Notes: a model not told the origin generated them from the sequence alone. A DNA stretch of 45,925 nt from Gammaproteobacteria bacterium (GCA_011772965.1 WVYN01000048.1:4455-50379); one strand, 5' to 3'; shown: positions 8,457-16,656, counted from the first letter of the stretch. Translations and numbers: made by a program.

Positions 8457-9134
8457 TTAGGCGATGACCTCGGACAGCTCTGCCAGCGTCCTCAGCTCCA
8501 CGACGGGCTCACCGGGCAGACGCTCGCGCGTCTGACCGAAGCGGTTGATCCATACCACCTGCATGCCGAAATGGGCCGCCGCCGCGGCATCCCAGGCGTT
8601 CGAGGATTGGAAGCTCACCTCCATTGGCTCGACGTCGAGCTGCGCACAGGCCAAATCATAGACACGCGCATCCGGTTTGTAGATGCCCACCTCGTCCACA
8701 GAATACGCTCCGTCGAGGTGATCGCCGAGCCCGCTCGAATCAATCGCCGCCTTGAGCATGCGCGGCGAGCCATTGGACAAGACTGCTGTTTTCAGACCCC
8801 TTCGCTTCAGCGTGGCCAGCGTGTCCTTGACTTCCGGGTAACAGTCGAGCTCGAGATAGGCATTCATGAGATCGGCACGCAGATCTGCGTCTTCAATGCC
8901 GCACGTCTCCATCGCAAAATCGAGACCATCCTGGGTGACTTGCCAAAACTCCACGTACGCGTTCATCAGGCTGCGCAACCACGTGTATTCTAACTGCTTC
9001 GTTCGCCACAACATCGAAAGTTGATCTGCCTTCGCACCGACACGCGCACGGTGCTTGCCGACAGCGGAGTGCACGTCGAACAGCGTGCCGTAGGCGTCGA
9101 ATACGCAGGCCTTGATCCCGTTGAGCTTTTTCAT
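8457..9134 (-). CDS. L-2-haloacid dehalogenase (HAD type II)
   Basis: This is a 225-residue HAD enzyme that hydrolyses 2-haloalkanoic acids to 2-hydroxyacids with inversion. The active-site set is complete: nucleophile Asp13 (FDAYGTLFD), Arg44 (WRTKQLEYTW), Ser120/Asn121 (LSNGS), Lys153 (YKPDARVY, with Tyr159), and Ser178/Asn179/Asp182 (SSNAWD). Length and spacing fit DhlB/DehIVa-type enzymes. GGGAG 7 bases upstream supports the ATG at 9134. Composition is GC-rich like the PrpE-like gene, and both lie between two truncated genes, so they probably arrived together. Confidence 0.88.
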   Translation of the reverse strand: MKKLNGIKACVFDAYGTLFDVHSAVGKHRARVGAKADQLSMLWRTKQLEYTWLRSLMNAYVEFWQVTQDGLDFAMETCGIEDADLRADLMNAYLELDCYPEVKDTLATLKRRGLKTAVLSNGSPRMLKAAIDSSGLGDHLDGAYSVDEVGIYKPDARVYDLACAQLDVEPMEVSFQSSNAWDAAAAAHFGMQVVWINRFGQTRERLPGEPVVELRTLAELSEVIA

Positions 9135-9297
9135 GGCCTAACTCCCGTTATCCTTGAGTCTTATTTAGACCTAAGTTTTTCATTCAACCTTACCGTCATC
9201 GACATTCAAACCCCGACGCGCTCGCGGTGATGGCGTCGATGCCATCGTGTGTGCAGAAACAACGAACCTGAACGTACCCCCTGGGCGCCCGCGCACC

Positions 9298-9639
9298 TTA
9301 TCCACTAGAGGATACGATCGTCTGAATACGCAATCGCTTGCACAGCCCGAAAAAAATCGTGCCGGATCCGCGCCAGCCCCGCAGGCAGTCCTCTTCGCCG
9401 AAATGCGGGAACGCGCTGCTGACTATGGCATGGCGCCCGGTATTGCAGACCCGCTTTTCATCGTTCAGGCGGTTGACATGGCAGTCGCGCGGGCAGACGC
9501 AGCAATCCTCGAGTTCTTTCAGGGCGGCTTCTACCCGTTCCTCCATTTCCCCCCGGCGGCAGGTCTGCAGGCAGACGGGTTCGTAATACTCGAGGAGGTA
9601 TTGCGGTTCCGGTTTAACCGGCAGACTGATGGCGATCAT
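9298..9639 (-). pseudogene. PflA-like radical SAM protein gene, 5' remnant
   Basis: The first 95 or so residues match the N-terminus of putative pyruvate-formate-lyase-activating-enzyme-like radical SAM proteins: CCVCPRDCHVNRL, EKRVCNTG, FPHFGEEDCLRG and RGSGTIFFGLC. Immediately before the expected CNLRCVFCQN cluster motif the frame changes to CKRLRIQTIV and stops at 9298. A nearby out-of-frame TGCGTATTC could be a leftover of the RCVF codons, implying a small deletion at about 9325-9345. The remaining two thirds of the gene is absent. The 3' break faces the PrpE/dehalogenase block. Confidence 0.75.
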
Positions 9640-10136
9640 CGGCAGTCAGCTTCTGGTGGAGAATGCGGCAATCCCCCAATATAGCGCCTCACCATACGAA
9701 CTGATAGACGTTCCTTCAACACTCCGTTCTGCCAGGTACATGCCAGTGGAAAATACTAACCACAGTACGAATAATAAAAAGTATCGTAATTGTAAACGGC
9801 GTATGGACAGTGATATCCTTAATGAATCTCTTAAATCGCATATGTTGCTTTTTTTTCCTCATTGTTTATGCCAATATTAAAAAAACAATAATCCTGATTA
9901 CCGCTAAAGAAATCAAGGGTTAGTGTCGATTAACTATAATCAAAAGAGAATATATTATTTAAAGAAATACAGAAGAGTTTAAAGAATATATTTATTGCTG
10001 AGTAAATTATATTAAATTACTCTATTAATTCTGGACAATAATAAGCAATTAATTCACTTGTTAACTATTCTTCACGCAGAGCAATTTTATTAATCAAAAT
10101 TTTAGGCATTTTTTTAGAAATCTGTTGGATAATCTT
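9640..10136. other. AT-rich intergenic stretch without recognisable genes
   Basis: Nearly 500 bases without a convincing coding region or RNA gene. From about 9830 to 10150 the sequence is very AT-rich, with many A/T runs, unlike the GC-rich genes on either side. It carries the upstream region of the radical SAM remnant. It could also hold a promoter for the UbiK-fragment/NOX unit, but no clear -35/-10 pair stands out. No transposase or terminal inverted repeats were seen. Confidence 0.6.
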
Positions 10137-10176
10137 CAACCTCATCACTAATTACAAAAGCGCGGGACTGGCGAAA

Positions 10177-10314
10177 ATGGATCTGGTAATGCACGAGGAA
10201 TTTGACGTGCAGACAGAACTGCTCTCTCGTCCCCGTGCAGCGCTGGAGAAAATAGAGCAGCAACTGTCGGAACTTAAAAAGCGTATGAAAAGAAAAAATC
10301 AGGAAAGTTCTTAA
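10177..10314 (+). CDS. UbiK (BMFP) C-terminal fragment, 45 residues
   Basis: A 45-residue ORF starting MDLVMHEEFDVQTELLSRP and ending in a lysine-rich helix. It matches the C-terminal half of UbiK/YqiC accessory factors (family pattern LDLVxREEFDVQTxxLLRTR...LExxISELE). UbiK is normally 80-100 residues and assists ubiquinone synthesis by the Ubi complex. In-frame codons just before the ATG (KSAGLAK) still resemble the family for about a dozen residues and then fade, so the 5' half appears lost around 10130. The stop overlaps the next ATG as TAATG, so it may now serve as a coupling leader for the NOX-like gene. Confidence 0.65.
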   Translation: MDLVMHEEFDVQTELLSRPRAALEKIEQQLSELKKRMKRKNQESS

Positions 10315-11774
10315 TGACAGACGAGTCCCAGTCAGAGCAGCAGGCGCATAAAACCGATTTATTCACCGTCACTAATGAGAAAGCGCTGGCGCTGCGCCGA
10401 CGTTGGATCCTCGGGTTTCTGCTGTCCGTGGTATCCCTGCTATGGCTGGGTGCGCACCTGGACGAAATCAGCGACGCCAGCCTATGGCCTTTCAGGGCAC
10501 CCTCGCAGCTCGTGGTGCTATGGGCATCGTGCCTGGCGGTACTGGCCATGCTAGCAGTCGTTCGCGCAAATGTCATCGAGTCCGTGTTCGGCGGCCTGAG
10601 TGAGGCGGTGCGCTGGCACCGTCGGCTGGGCCTGGCATCCCTGGTTTTGCTCACAGTCCATGTTCTGTTGCTCGTCGGTGACGCGCTGCTCGCCGGAGTC
10701 CCGGTGTCCTTCGTTCTGCTGCCGTTCACCATGCCAGGCCAACGTTCGTTGGACATCCTGGTCTTCTACGTGCTGATCGTGCTCGGGATCCTCGCCTACG
10801 ACCGCCGCATGCGGCACGAAAAATGGTTGGCCGTGCACCGGCTGTTGGGCTTGATTTATACCGCCGGCATCGTGCATGCGAGCATTGAGCCAGGGTCGAT
10901 CCAGAACTTTGAACCGCTGCGAACCTTCTTCGTGATTCTGATCCTGGTAGGCCTGAGCGCATGGGCCTACAATGTGGTTGCGCTGCGCGGCATGGGTCCG
11001 CGGTATAATTACTGGGTCAGCGCAGTGCGACCGCGAGGAAACGACGTGGTCGACCTCGTGCTCAAGCCGCAGGATCAGCGCATGATGTTTGTGCCAGGGG
11101 CGTTCGTCCTGCTCCGGGTGCCCGGCTTCAAGGGCATGAACAAAGAGCTGCACCCCTTTTCCATCGCCTCATCTCCTGTTGAGCTCGACCTTCAGCTGTC
11201 GGTCGTGCAAAGAGGCGACTTCACTAAGTTTCTGTCCTACCTGTCTCTGGGGCAGGACAATCCGGATTACTGGAAACACAGGCGGCCCGGGAAGCGCCAT
11301 CCCGTTTCCACCCTGAAGCCTAAGAAGGTTTACCTGTACGGCCCGTTCGGCGGCTTTAATATGATGCGCTTCATGGGCTATCGACGCGTGGTCTGGATTG
11401 CCACCGGGATAGGCGTCACACCGTTTATGAGCATGCTGAAGTTCGAGCAGCACAACAGGGGTGACATCCGGCAAATATGGTTTTACTACCTTGTCCGCAA
11501 CGAGGACCAAGCCATCTACCGGCAGGAGATTGAGGACCTGTGCAAAGGCGCTAACTCGGTTGTCAACTTGACCGTATGGGAGAGCTCGCAGCACGGGCGT
11601 TTGAGCGCCACGCAGATCGCCGAGGACGTCGGTTTCGACGATTACGCCGTGATGATGTGCGGTACACGGGCGGCGGTGGAGGACCTGTCACGCCAGTTCA
11701 TGGATCTTGGCCTGCCGCAAAGCCGCATTATTTCAGAGGAGCTGCAGTTCCGCGCCAGCCCCCCTGAGGAATGA
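10314..11774 (+). CDS. NOX/ferric reductase-type flavocytochrome b
   Basis: This is a 486-residue membrane oxidoreductase. About six transmembrane segments occupy residues 30-225. Two histidine pairs lie in two helices: His102/His116 (14 apart) and His175/His188 (13 apart), the spacing that binds two stacked hemes in NADPH oxidases and ferric reductases. The cytosolic part has the FAD motif HPFSIAS, YLYGPFGG, the NAD(P)H motif ATGIGVTPFMSML, and a CGT motif in place of the usual CGP. It should pass electrons from NAD(P)H across the membrane to oxygen, ferric iron or another acceptor. The start overlaps the UbiK fragment stop (TAATG). It is GC-richer than hemN downstream. Confidence 0.87.
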   Translation: MTDESQSEQQAHKTDLFTVTNEKALALRRRWILGFLLSVVSLLWLGAHLDEISDASLWPFRAPSQLVVLWASCLAVLAMLAVVRANVIESVFGGLSEAVRWHRRLGLASLVLLTVHVLLLVGDALLAGVPVSFVLLPFTMPGQRSLDILVFYVLIVLGILAYDRRMRHEKWLAVHRLLGLIYTAGIVHASIEPGSIQNFEPLRTFFVILILVGLSAWAYNVVALRGMGPRYNYWVSAVRPRGNDVVDLVLKPQDQRMMFVPGAFVLLRVPGFKGMNKELHPFSIASSPVELDLQLSVVQRGDFTKFLSYLSLGQDNPDYWKHRRPGKRHPVSTLKPKKVYLYGPFGGFNMMRFMGYRRVVWIATGIGVTPFMSMLKFEQHNRGDIRQIWFYYLVRNEDQAIYRQEIEDLCKGANSVVNLTVWESSQHGRLSATQIAEDVGFDDYAVMMCGTRAAVEDLSRQFMDLGLPQSRIISEELQFRASPPEE

Positions 11775-11844
11775 AATCTCTGCATCTTGGCCGCGCCCGG
11801 TCCCGGGGCCACCTCCCCTGCCGGGGTAATTAATTAATCATCTC

Positions 11845-11858
11845 TTGATCTAGATCAT
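11845..11858 (+). promoter_or_regulatory. FNR/Anr-type binding site upstream of hemN
   Basis: TTGAT-CTAG-ATCAT matches the FNR/Anr consensus TTGAT-N4-ATCAA except for the last base. It is centred about 65 bases before the hemN start. Anaerobic activation of hemN by FNR/Anr is established in proteobacteria, so the context fits. Confidence 0.75.
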
Positions 11859-11915
11859 CGGCTTCCGGGATCTTTCTGCTAAACATTTAATAAGTAATTC
11901 TCAGCATGATAATCA

Positions 11916-13295
11916 ATGCAGGTAATCCTTGATAAAGCACTGATCGCCCGCTATGGGCAAACGGGTCCACGTTATACATCGTACCCTTGTGCTGTAAATT
12001 TCCATGACGGTTTCAACGACAGTCATTACAAGCATGCTGTCCAGCATACCAACGAGGAATTAATACCATCACCCTTGTCGCTTTATTTCCACCTGCCGTT
12101 TTGCAGCAGGGTGTGTTACTACTGTGCCTGTAACAAGATCATCACCAGGAACCGGGCCTCACCCTATCTTGCCAGCCTGTACAAGGAGATCGCATTGCAG
12201 GGCGCCTTGTTTGACCGTGACAGGTTTGTTGATCAACTTCACTGGGGCGGCGGGACACCGACCTTCATCAGTAATGAACAGATGCGGGAACTCATGGCTG
12301 TCATCCGTAAACATTTTACCTTACGCGGTAATGACACTGGTGAATATTCCATAGAAATTGATCCGCGCGAGGTTCGTGATGACACGATTGATGTATTACG
12401 TGATATAGGGTTCAACCGTATCAGTATCGGTGTGCAGGATTTCGATCCCGATGTTCAGAAAGCGGTCAACCGGCTGCAGACTTTCGAGCAAACAGAACAA
12501 GTGATTCGTGCAGCAAGGGAAGCCGGGTTTCACTCGGTTAATATTGACTTGATATACGGTTTGCCAAAACAAACTATAAAAAGCTTTTCCAGAACACTTG
12601 AATTATTGTCTGGCTTAGATCCGGACCGGATCGCCGTATACAATTATGCCCATCTGCCGGACCTGTTCGAAACCCAGCGGCAGATAGAGGAGGAAGAACT
12701 GCCTGTTGCCGATGTCAAGCTGGATATCTTGCAGCACATCATCAATTACCTGACGGCAAATCAATATGTCTATATTGGCATGGACCATTTTGCAAAACCC
12801 GACGATGAGCTTGCCAGGGCACAGGACAGGGGTGATCTGCACCGCAATTTCCAGGGCTATACAACCCATGCAGACTGCGACATTGTCGGCATGGGGGTCA
12901 CCGCCATAAGCCGCATCGGTGACTGTTATGCCCAGAACACCTGCACCCTGGAAAAGTATGAGCAAATGGTTAACTCAGGCAGGATACCGGTTGTCCGCAG
13001 AATCGAACTGGATGATGATGACCGCCTGAGGAGAGATGTAATTACCAGCCTGATTTGCCACTTTCTCCTGCGATTTGCTGATATCGAGGATAACTATAAC
13101 ATCGACTTTGCGGATTATTTCCATGATGAACTGGTCACGCTGGGTGCATTGGAAAAGGATGGCCTGTTAACTCTGGACAGTGATGCCATCAACGTCACCC
13201 CTAAAGGGCGATTATTGATCCGGAATATCTGCATGGTCTTTGACAAGTATCTGCAGGGCGGTATGAACAGCAATAGATTTTACAGGGTGATTTGA
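11916..13295 (+). CDS. hemN: Oxygen-independent coproporphyrinogen III oxidase
   Basis: This is a 459-residue radical SAM enzyme that decarboxylates coproporphyrinogen III to protoporphyrinogen IX without oxygen. The FeS cluster motif is C63-SRV-C67-YY-C70 with the adjoining Cys72 (CACNK), exactly the HemN pattern. GGGTPTF and the QDFDP/RLQTFEQ segments also match HemN proper and not the HemW heme chaperone. Length is normal for bacterial HemN. The FNR-type site upstream suggests induction at low oxygen. It follows the NOX-like gene by 141 bases and is probably a separate transcript. Confidence 0.94.
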   Translation: MQVILDKALIARYGQTGPRYTSYPCAVNFHDGFNDSHYKHAVQHTNEELIPSPLSLYFHLPFCSRVCYYCACNKIITRNRASPYLASLYKEIALQGALFDRDRFVDQLHWGGGTPTFISNEQMRELMAVIRKHFTLRGNDTGEYSIEIDPREVRDDTIDVLRDIGFNRISIGVQDFDPDVQKAVNRLQTFEQTEQVIRAAREAGFHSVNIDLIYGLPKQTIKSFSRTLELLSGLDPDRIAVYNYAHLPDLFETQRQIEEEELPVADVKLDILQHIINYLTANQYVYIGMDHFAKPDDELARAQDRGDLHRNFQGYTTHADCDIVGMGVTAISRIGDCYAQNTCTLEKYEQMVNSGRIPVVRRIELDDDDRLRRDVITSLICHFLLRFADIEDNYNIDFADYFHDELVTLGALEKDGLLTLDSDAINVTPKGRLLIRNICMVFDKYLQGGMNSNRFYRVI

Positions 13296-13528
13296 TAAGC
13301 GAATCCTTTATCCGGGAAAAGTCGGGGAGCGATCATTTCATTCGCTCTCCCGCTCGAGGCTCACGAACAGCCGTCTGACCTGGCCTCAGGCAGGCCCTGA
13401 AAATGTAGCCATAAACCGGCAATTAACGGTTCCCACAGGCTTTCTTGATCGCGGAATACTGAGTACTTATACTAATTAACCCACTTGAAAATCAGGGGAT
13501 TGCAATTAATCTGCTGGAGCAATAAATA

Positions 13529-14767
13529 ATGGGAAAACTCATATCAACCCACACGGACAACGCCACGGAGGCCGGATCTTTCGATCGGTGGGTGGCACGA
13601 AAGATATTATCAATCATCGGTAACCCGGCACTTGCATTCGTACTGCATGATGGCTCCACCGTTACAATCGGGGACGGACAGACCAGCCTCCGCTTGCTGA
13701 TTCACGATCGGCCCGCCCTTTGGTTACTGGCCATCAACCCGGAACTGTATTTCGGCGAACTGTATTCCGAGGGCCGGATCGATCTTGAGGGCGGCCTCAG
13801 CGAATTTCTAAACACAGCTAACCGGGCTCTAACTGCCAGGAAAAGCCCTGTAGTCAGCGGTTTAATTTATTCCTGGGTAAAGCAGCTGTTCATCAACAAT
13901 AGCCTTGATACGGCGCGCCACAATATTCATCAACACTACGATATCGGCAATGCCTTTTATGAGAAGTGGCTGGACCGTGAAATGCAGTATACCTGTGCCT
14001 ATTTTGCCGCTCCCGACTGCACTCTGGAGCAGGCCCAAATTGCTAAAATGGATCATGTTTGTCGCAAACTCAGGCTGGAACCCGGGCAAAGCGTTGTTGA
14101 AGCAGGATTCGGCTGGGGTGGACTGGCACGGCATATGGCACGGAAGTATGGCGTCCGGGTCAAGGCATACAATATTTCACATGAACAGGTTGCCTATGCC
14201 AGGCAACGTGCGAAAAATGAAGGGCTGGATGAACAGGTTGAATACATAGAGGATGACTACCGGAATATCAGGGGTGAGTTCGATGTCTTTGTTTCCGTCG
14301 GCATGCTGGAACACGTCGGGACTCGAAACTACAAGGTCCTCGGCAGGGTCATTAATTCGTGCCTGAAAGAAAAGGGTATGGGGTTGATCCATACCATTGG
14401 GCGTAACCGGCCCGGTTATATGAATCCCTGGATAGCAAAACGGATTTTCCCGGGGGCATGTCCTCCCGCCATCAGCGAGATGATGAATATCTTCGAATCA
14501 GAGAATCTCTCTGTTCTGGATATCGAGAACCTGCGATTACACTACGCCACGACACTGGAACACTGGCTCTCCCGATTCAACGATAATATCGGGCAGATAC
14601 GGGAAAAATACGATGAAAAGTTTATCCGTGCCTGGCGTCTCTACCTGTGCGGATCCATCAGTGCCTTTACTACCGGCAGATTACAATTATATCAGGTGGT
14701 ATTCACTCCAGGGGAAAATAACAATTTGCCCTGGTCGCGTGCCCATCTCTACGATTCACATCAGTAA
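13529..14767 (+). CDS. Cyclopropane-fatty-acid synthase family methyltransferase
   Basis: This is a 412-residue SAM-dependent lipid methyltransferase. HYDIGNAFYEKWLD at 136-149 and MLEHVG are hallmarks of the CFA synthase family. The SAM-binding loop is VVEAGFGWGGLA (189-200), where classical Cfa has VLDIGCGWGG: the acidic residue and Cys are changed but the glycines are kept. It may make cyclopropane, 10-methyl or other branched chains on phospholipid acyl groups. GGAG lies about 11 bases upstream of the ATG. It is convergent with an FAD-binding oxidoreductase gene only 23 bases away, which may be functionally linked. Confidence 0.85.
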   Translation: MGKLISTHTDNATEAGSFDRWVARKILSIIGNPALAFVLHDGSTVTIGDGQTSLRLLIHDRPALWLLAINPELYFGELYSEGRIDLEGGLSEFLNTANRALTARKSPVVSGLIYSWVKQLFINNSLDTARHNIHQHYDIGNAFYEKWLDREMQYTCAYFAAPDCTLEQAQIAKMDHVCRKLRLEPGQSVVEAGFGWGGLARHMARKYGVRVKAYNISHEQVAYARQRAKNEGLDEQVEYIEDDYRNIRGEFDVFVSVGMLEHVGTRNYKVLGRVINSCLKEKGMGLIHTIGRNRPGYMNPWIAKRIFPGACPPAISEMMNIFESENLSVLDIENLRLHYATTLEHWLSRFNDNIGQIREKYDEKFIRAWRLYLCGSISAFTTGRLQLYQVVFTPGENNNLPWSRAHLYDSHQ

Positions 14768-14769
14768 CC

Positions 14770-14792
14770 AAAGTATAAAAACAATACTTTTT
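14770..14792. terminator. Possible bidirectional terminator
   Basis: AAAGTAT (14770-14776) pairs with ATACTTT (14784-14790), with a T run on the plus strand and A/T-rich flanks on the other. It lies exactly between two convergent genes. The stem is short and AT-rich, so strength is doubtful. Confidence 0.4.
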
Positions 14793-16131
14793 AATTGATA
14801 TTACTGTGGCTCACCGCTTTCTCGTACAAGGTGTAGGCCTTCTGCTCGGGATCATATTTTGTTTTCAACTGCTCGTAGCCCAGTCCGTTGTAGAGACGAT
14901 CGAATTTCCCCCGCGATATAAACGATGACGAGTAAAGCATCTTTATACCACCGAGATCGAAGCATTTTCGATCGAGGATCCGGGTATAATGATTCGCCTC
15001 CAGCCCCGGCGCTTTACTCACATTACAGTAACAACCCAGGTTGAAATAAAGCTCGTTTGCCTTGATTGGATAAATGGATGGTGATGCTGGCGTCTTGATG
15101 GGAACAGCTGTCCATGGTTTACCCTCGAGATCGATATTCTCAAGGGCATAGTCAACAAGTTCCCTGGCTTGTTCCCAGGGAACCTCCCAGTCCTGTATCA
15201 GTGGTTCTGTTTCCTTTCCTGAACGCCAGGGTAATCGGCGTTGCCAGATTTCCTTCCATTGACAGTAGCGCGTATAAAATCCTGAATTGCGAAAACGCCC
15301 GGGTGCATACCGGCGAAAAAGACGGTATGCAAATGTATCCGGTACATTCCAGAACCAGTCAGGATCGTAGCGGAAGATATAATCCCTGGTTGTAAGATAA
15401 ATATCATCGGTCTGCTGTATGAGTTTATAAAAGATATGTTTCCGCACGATATCATGCGTATACGGTACCCCCTCGACCATCCTGGCTGTCATCAGGTAAA
15501 AGCTGGTGTTAGAGAAAAACAGACCCTCAATGAAATCGATGTGATTATCTTCCGTTGCCTGCTGCATGACATTCAAATACTCATTAACGTTAGCGAAGCG
15601 CACCACTTTCATATGCACAAAAGGGCGGGCCTCCATAAGCCTGATTTTTGCGCGCAGGATGTATCCAAGGGTTCCGTAGGAATTGGGCAAGGCATGAAAC
15701 AGGTCACTGTAGGCGTTCGTACTGTTACACAGGACAATCCGACCATCCGGTAACAGTACTTCCGCTTCGATCAGCCCATCATGGACGAAACCATGGCGAT
15801 AACAGCTGGATTCAATGCCGATGCCGACTGTCGCTCCGCCAATCGTAATATGCTTGAGCTCGGGAGTAACCAGCGGCAATCTGCCCAGCGGCAATACGGC
15901 ATCAACGATGCTTTCAAAGGTAGCAAGACCTTCAACATCGAGCATATTGTTTTCTACATCAACAGCTAACACATTGTTGAAATCAGCGAGCGATAGCCCC
16001 TCCGAACGATTGCTCTTCCACGATCCATAACGAAACAGGTTTGAGATCGTTCGCTTGCGCAGGCGTAATTTGCCTTGTTGTGATGCCAGTGCCTGCTGCA
16101 GGTGTTGTTTTTTAGCGGAAAAGTCGTTCAT
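14791..16131 (-). CDS. FAD-binding oxidoreductase, DHCR24/PCMH type
   Basis: This is a 446-residue FAD-linked oxidoreductase. The N-terminal FAD-binding domain carries ITIGGATVGIGIESSCYRHG and the PNSYGTLGYI segment, resembling delta-24-sterol reductase-like (DIMINUTO) enzymes. The C-terminal half contains the YFNLGCYCNV segment. No signal peptide is seen. Known relatives paired with CFA-family methyltransferases reduce methylene intermediates to 10-methyl fatty acids in other bacteria. That role here is an inference from its position convergent to the methyltransferase. The start at 16131 was taken as the first ATG, with a G-rich stretch very close upstream. Confidence 0.8.
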   Translation of the reverse strand: MNDFSAKKQHLQQALASQQGKLRLRKRTISNLFRYGSWKSNRSEGLSLADFNNVLAVDVENNMLDVEGLATFESIVDAVLPLGRLPLVTPELKHITIGGATVGIGIESSCYRHGFVHDGLIEAEVLLPDGRIVLCNSTNAYSDLFHALPNSYGTLGYILRAKIRLMEARPFVHMKVVRFANVNEYLNVMQQATEDNHIDFIEGLFFSNTSFYLMTARMVEGVPYTHDIVRKHIFYKLIQQTDDIYLTTRDYIFRYDPDWFWNVPDTFAYRLFRRYAPGRFRNSGFYTRYCQWKEIWQRRLPWRSGKETEPLIQDWEVPWEQARELVDYALENIDLEGKPWTAVPIKTPASPSIYPIKANELYFNLGCYCNVSKAPGLEANHYTRILDRKCFDLGGIKMLYSSSFISRGKFDRLYNGLGYEQLKTKYDPEQKAYTLYEKAVSHSNIN

Positions 16132-16164
16132 ATCCCCGTTGATCCATGCTGCCGTAAGGGGTTG

Positions 16165-16656
16165 CTAGGCGTTGTTGCGCTCGAGGATCACGAAACTGTA
16201 ATCATATTCATTCCTGGCGTCGGCCTTGAAATCTTGCCTTCCCACTTCTTCCCAGATGTCCCAATCCATTTTCGGAAACCAGGTATCACCTTCGACCTCG
16301 GCGTGGACCTTGGTCAGGTATATTCGTGTGGCCTTGTCCAGCGTTTGTTCGTAAAGATCCGCTCCGCCCATGATCATAACCTCGCCGGCATCGGCATACT
16401 GTTTGTAGAAATCCTCGAGGCTGTTCAACACCGTGCAACCTTCCGCCTGGTAATCGGTTTCCCGGCTCAGGACCACGTTGTCACGGCCGGGCAAGGGACG
16501 GCCAATGGACTCATGTGTTTTTCTGCCCATGACAATCGGTTTGCCCATCGTGACTGCCTTGAAGTACTTGAGATCGGAAGACAAACGCCAGGGAAGTGTA
16601 TAATCTTGGCCAATGATGCCATTCCTGTCCATTGCCACAATTAACGATATTTTCAT
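16165..16656 (-). CDS. folA: Dihydrofolate reductase
   Basis: This is a 163-residue enzyme reducing dihydrofolate to tetrahydrofolate with NADPH. The N-terminus [16 protein letters not shown], then [13 protein letters not shown] and [15 protein letters not shown], is diagnostic, as is [11 protein letters not shown]. Its ATG overlaps the thyA stop in ATGA, so it is translated from the same message. The pairing is logical because ThyA generates the dihydrofolate that FolA recycles. Confidence 0.95.
   Translation of the reverse strand: MKISLIVAMDRNGIIGQDYTLPWRLSSDLKYFKAVTMGKPIVMGRKTHESIGRPLPGRDNVVLSRETDYQAEGCTVLNSLEDFYKQYADAGEVMIMGGADLYEQTLDKATRIYLTKVHAEVEGDTWFPKMDWDIWEEVGRQDFKADARNEYDYSFVILERNNA

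Noticed and set aside
9229-9246. GATGGC/GCCATC inverted repeat as an attachment site
   Set aside because: It is short, has no second copy at the left junction, and no integrase gene is nearby.
13341-13372. Hairpin GGGGAGCGA...TCGCTCTCCC after hemN as a terminator
   Set aside because: The stem contains a bulge and there is no T run after it, so termination is not supported.
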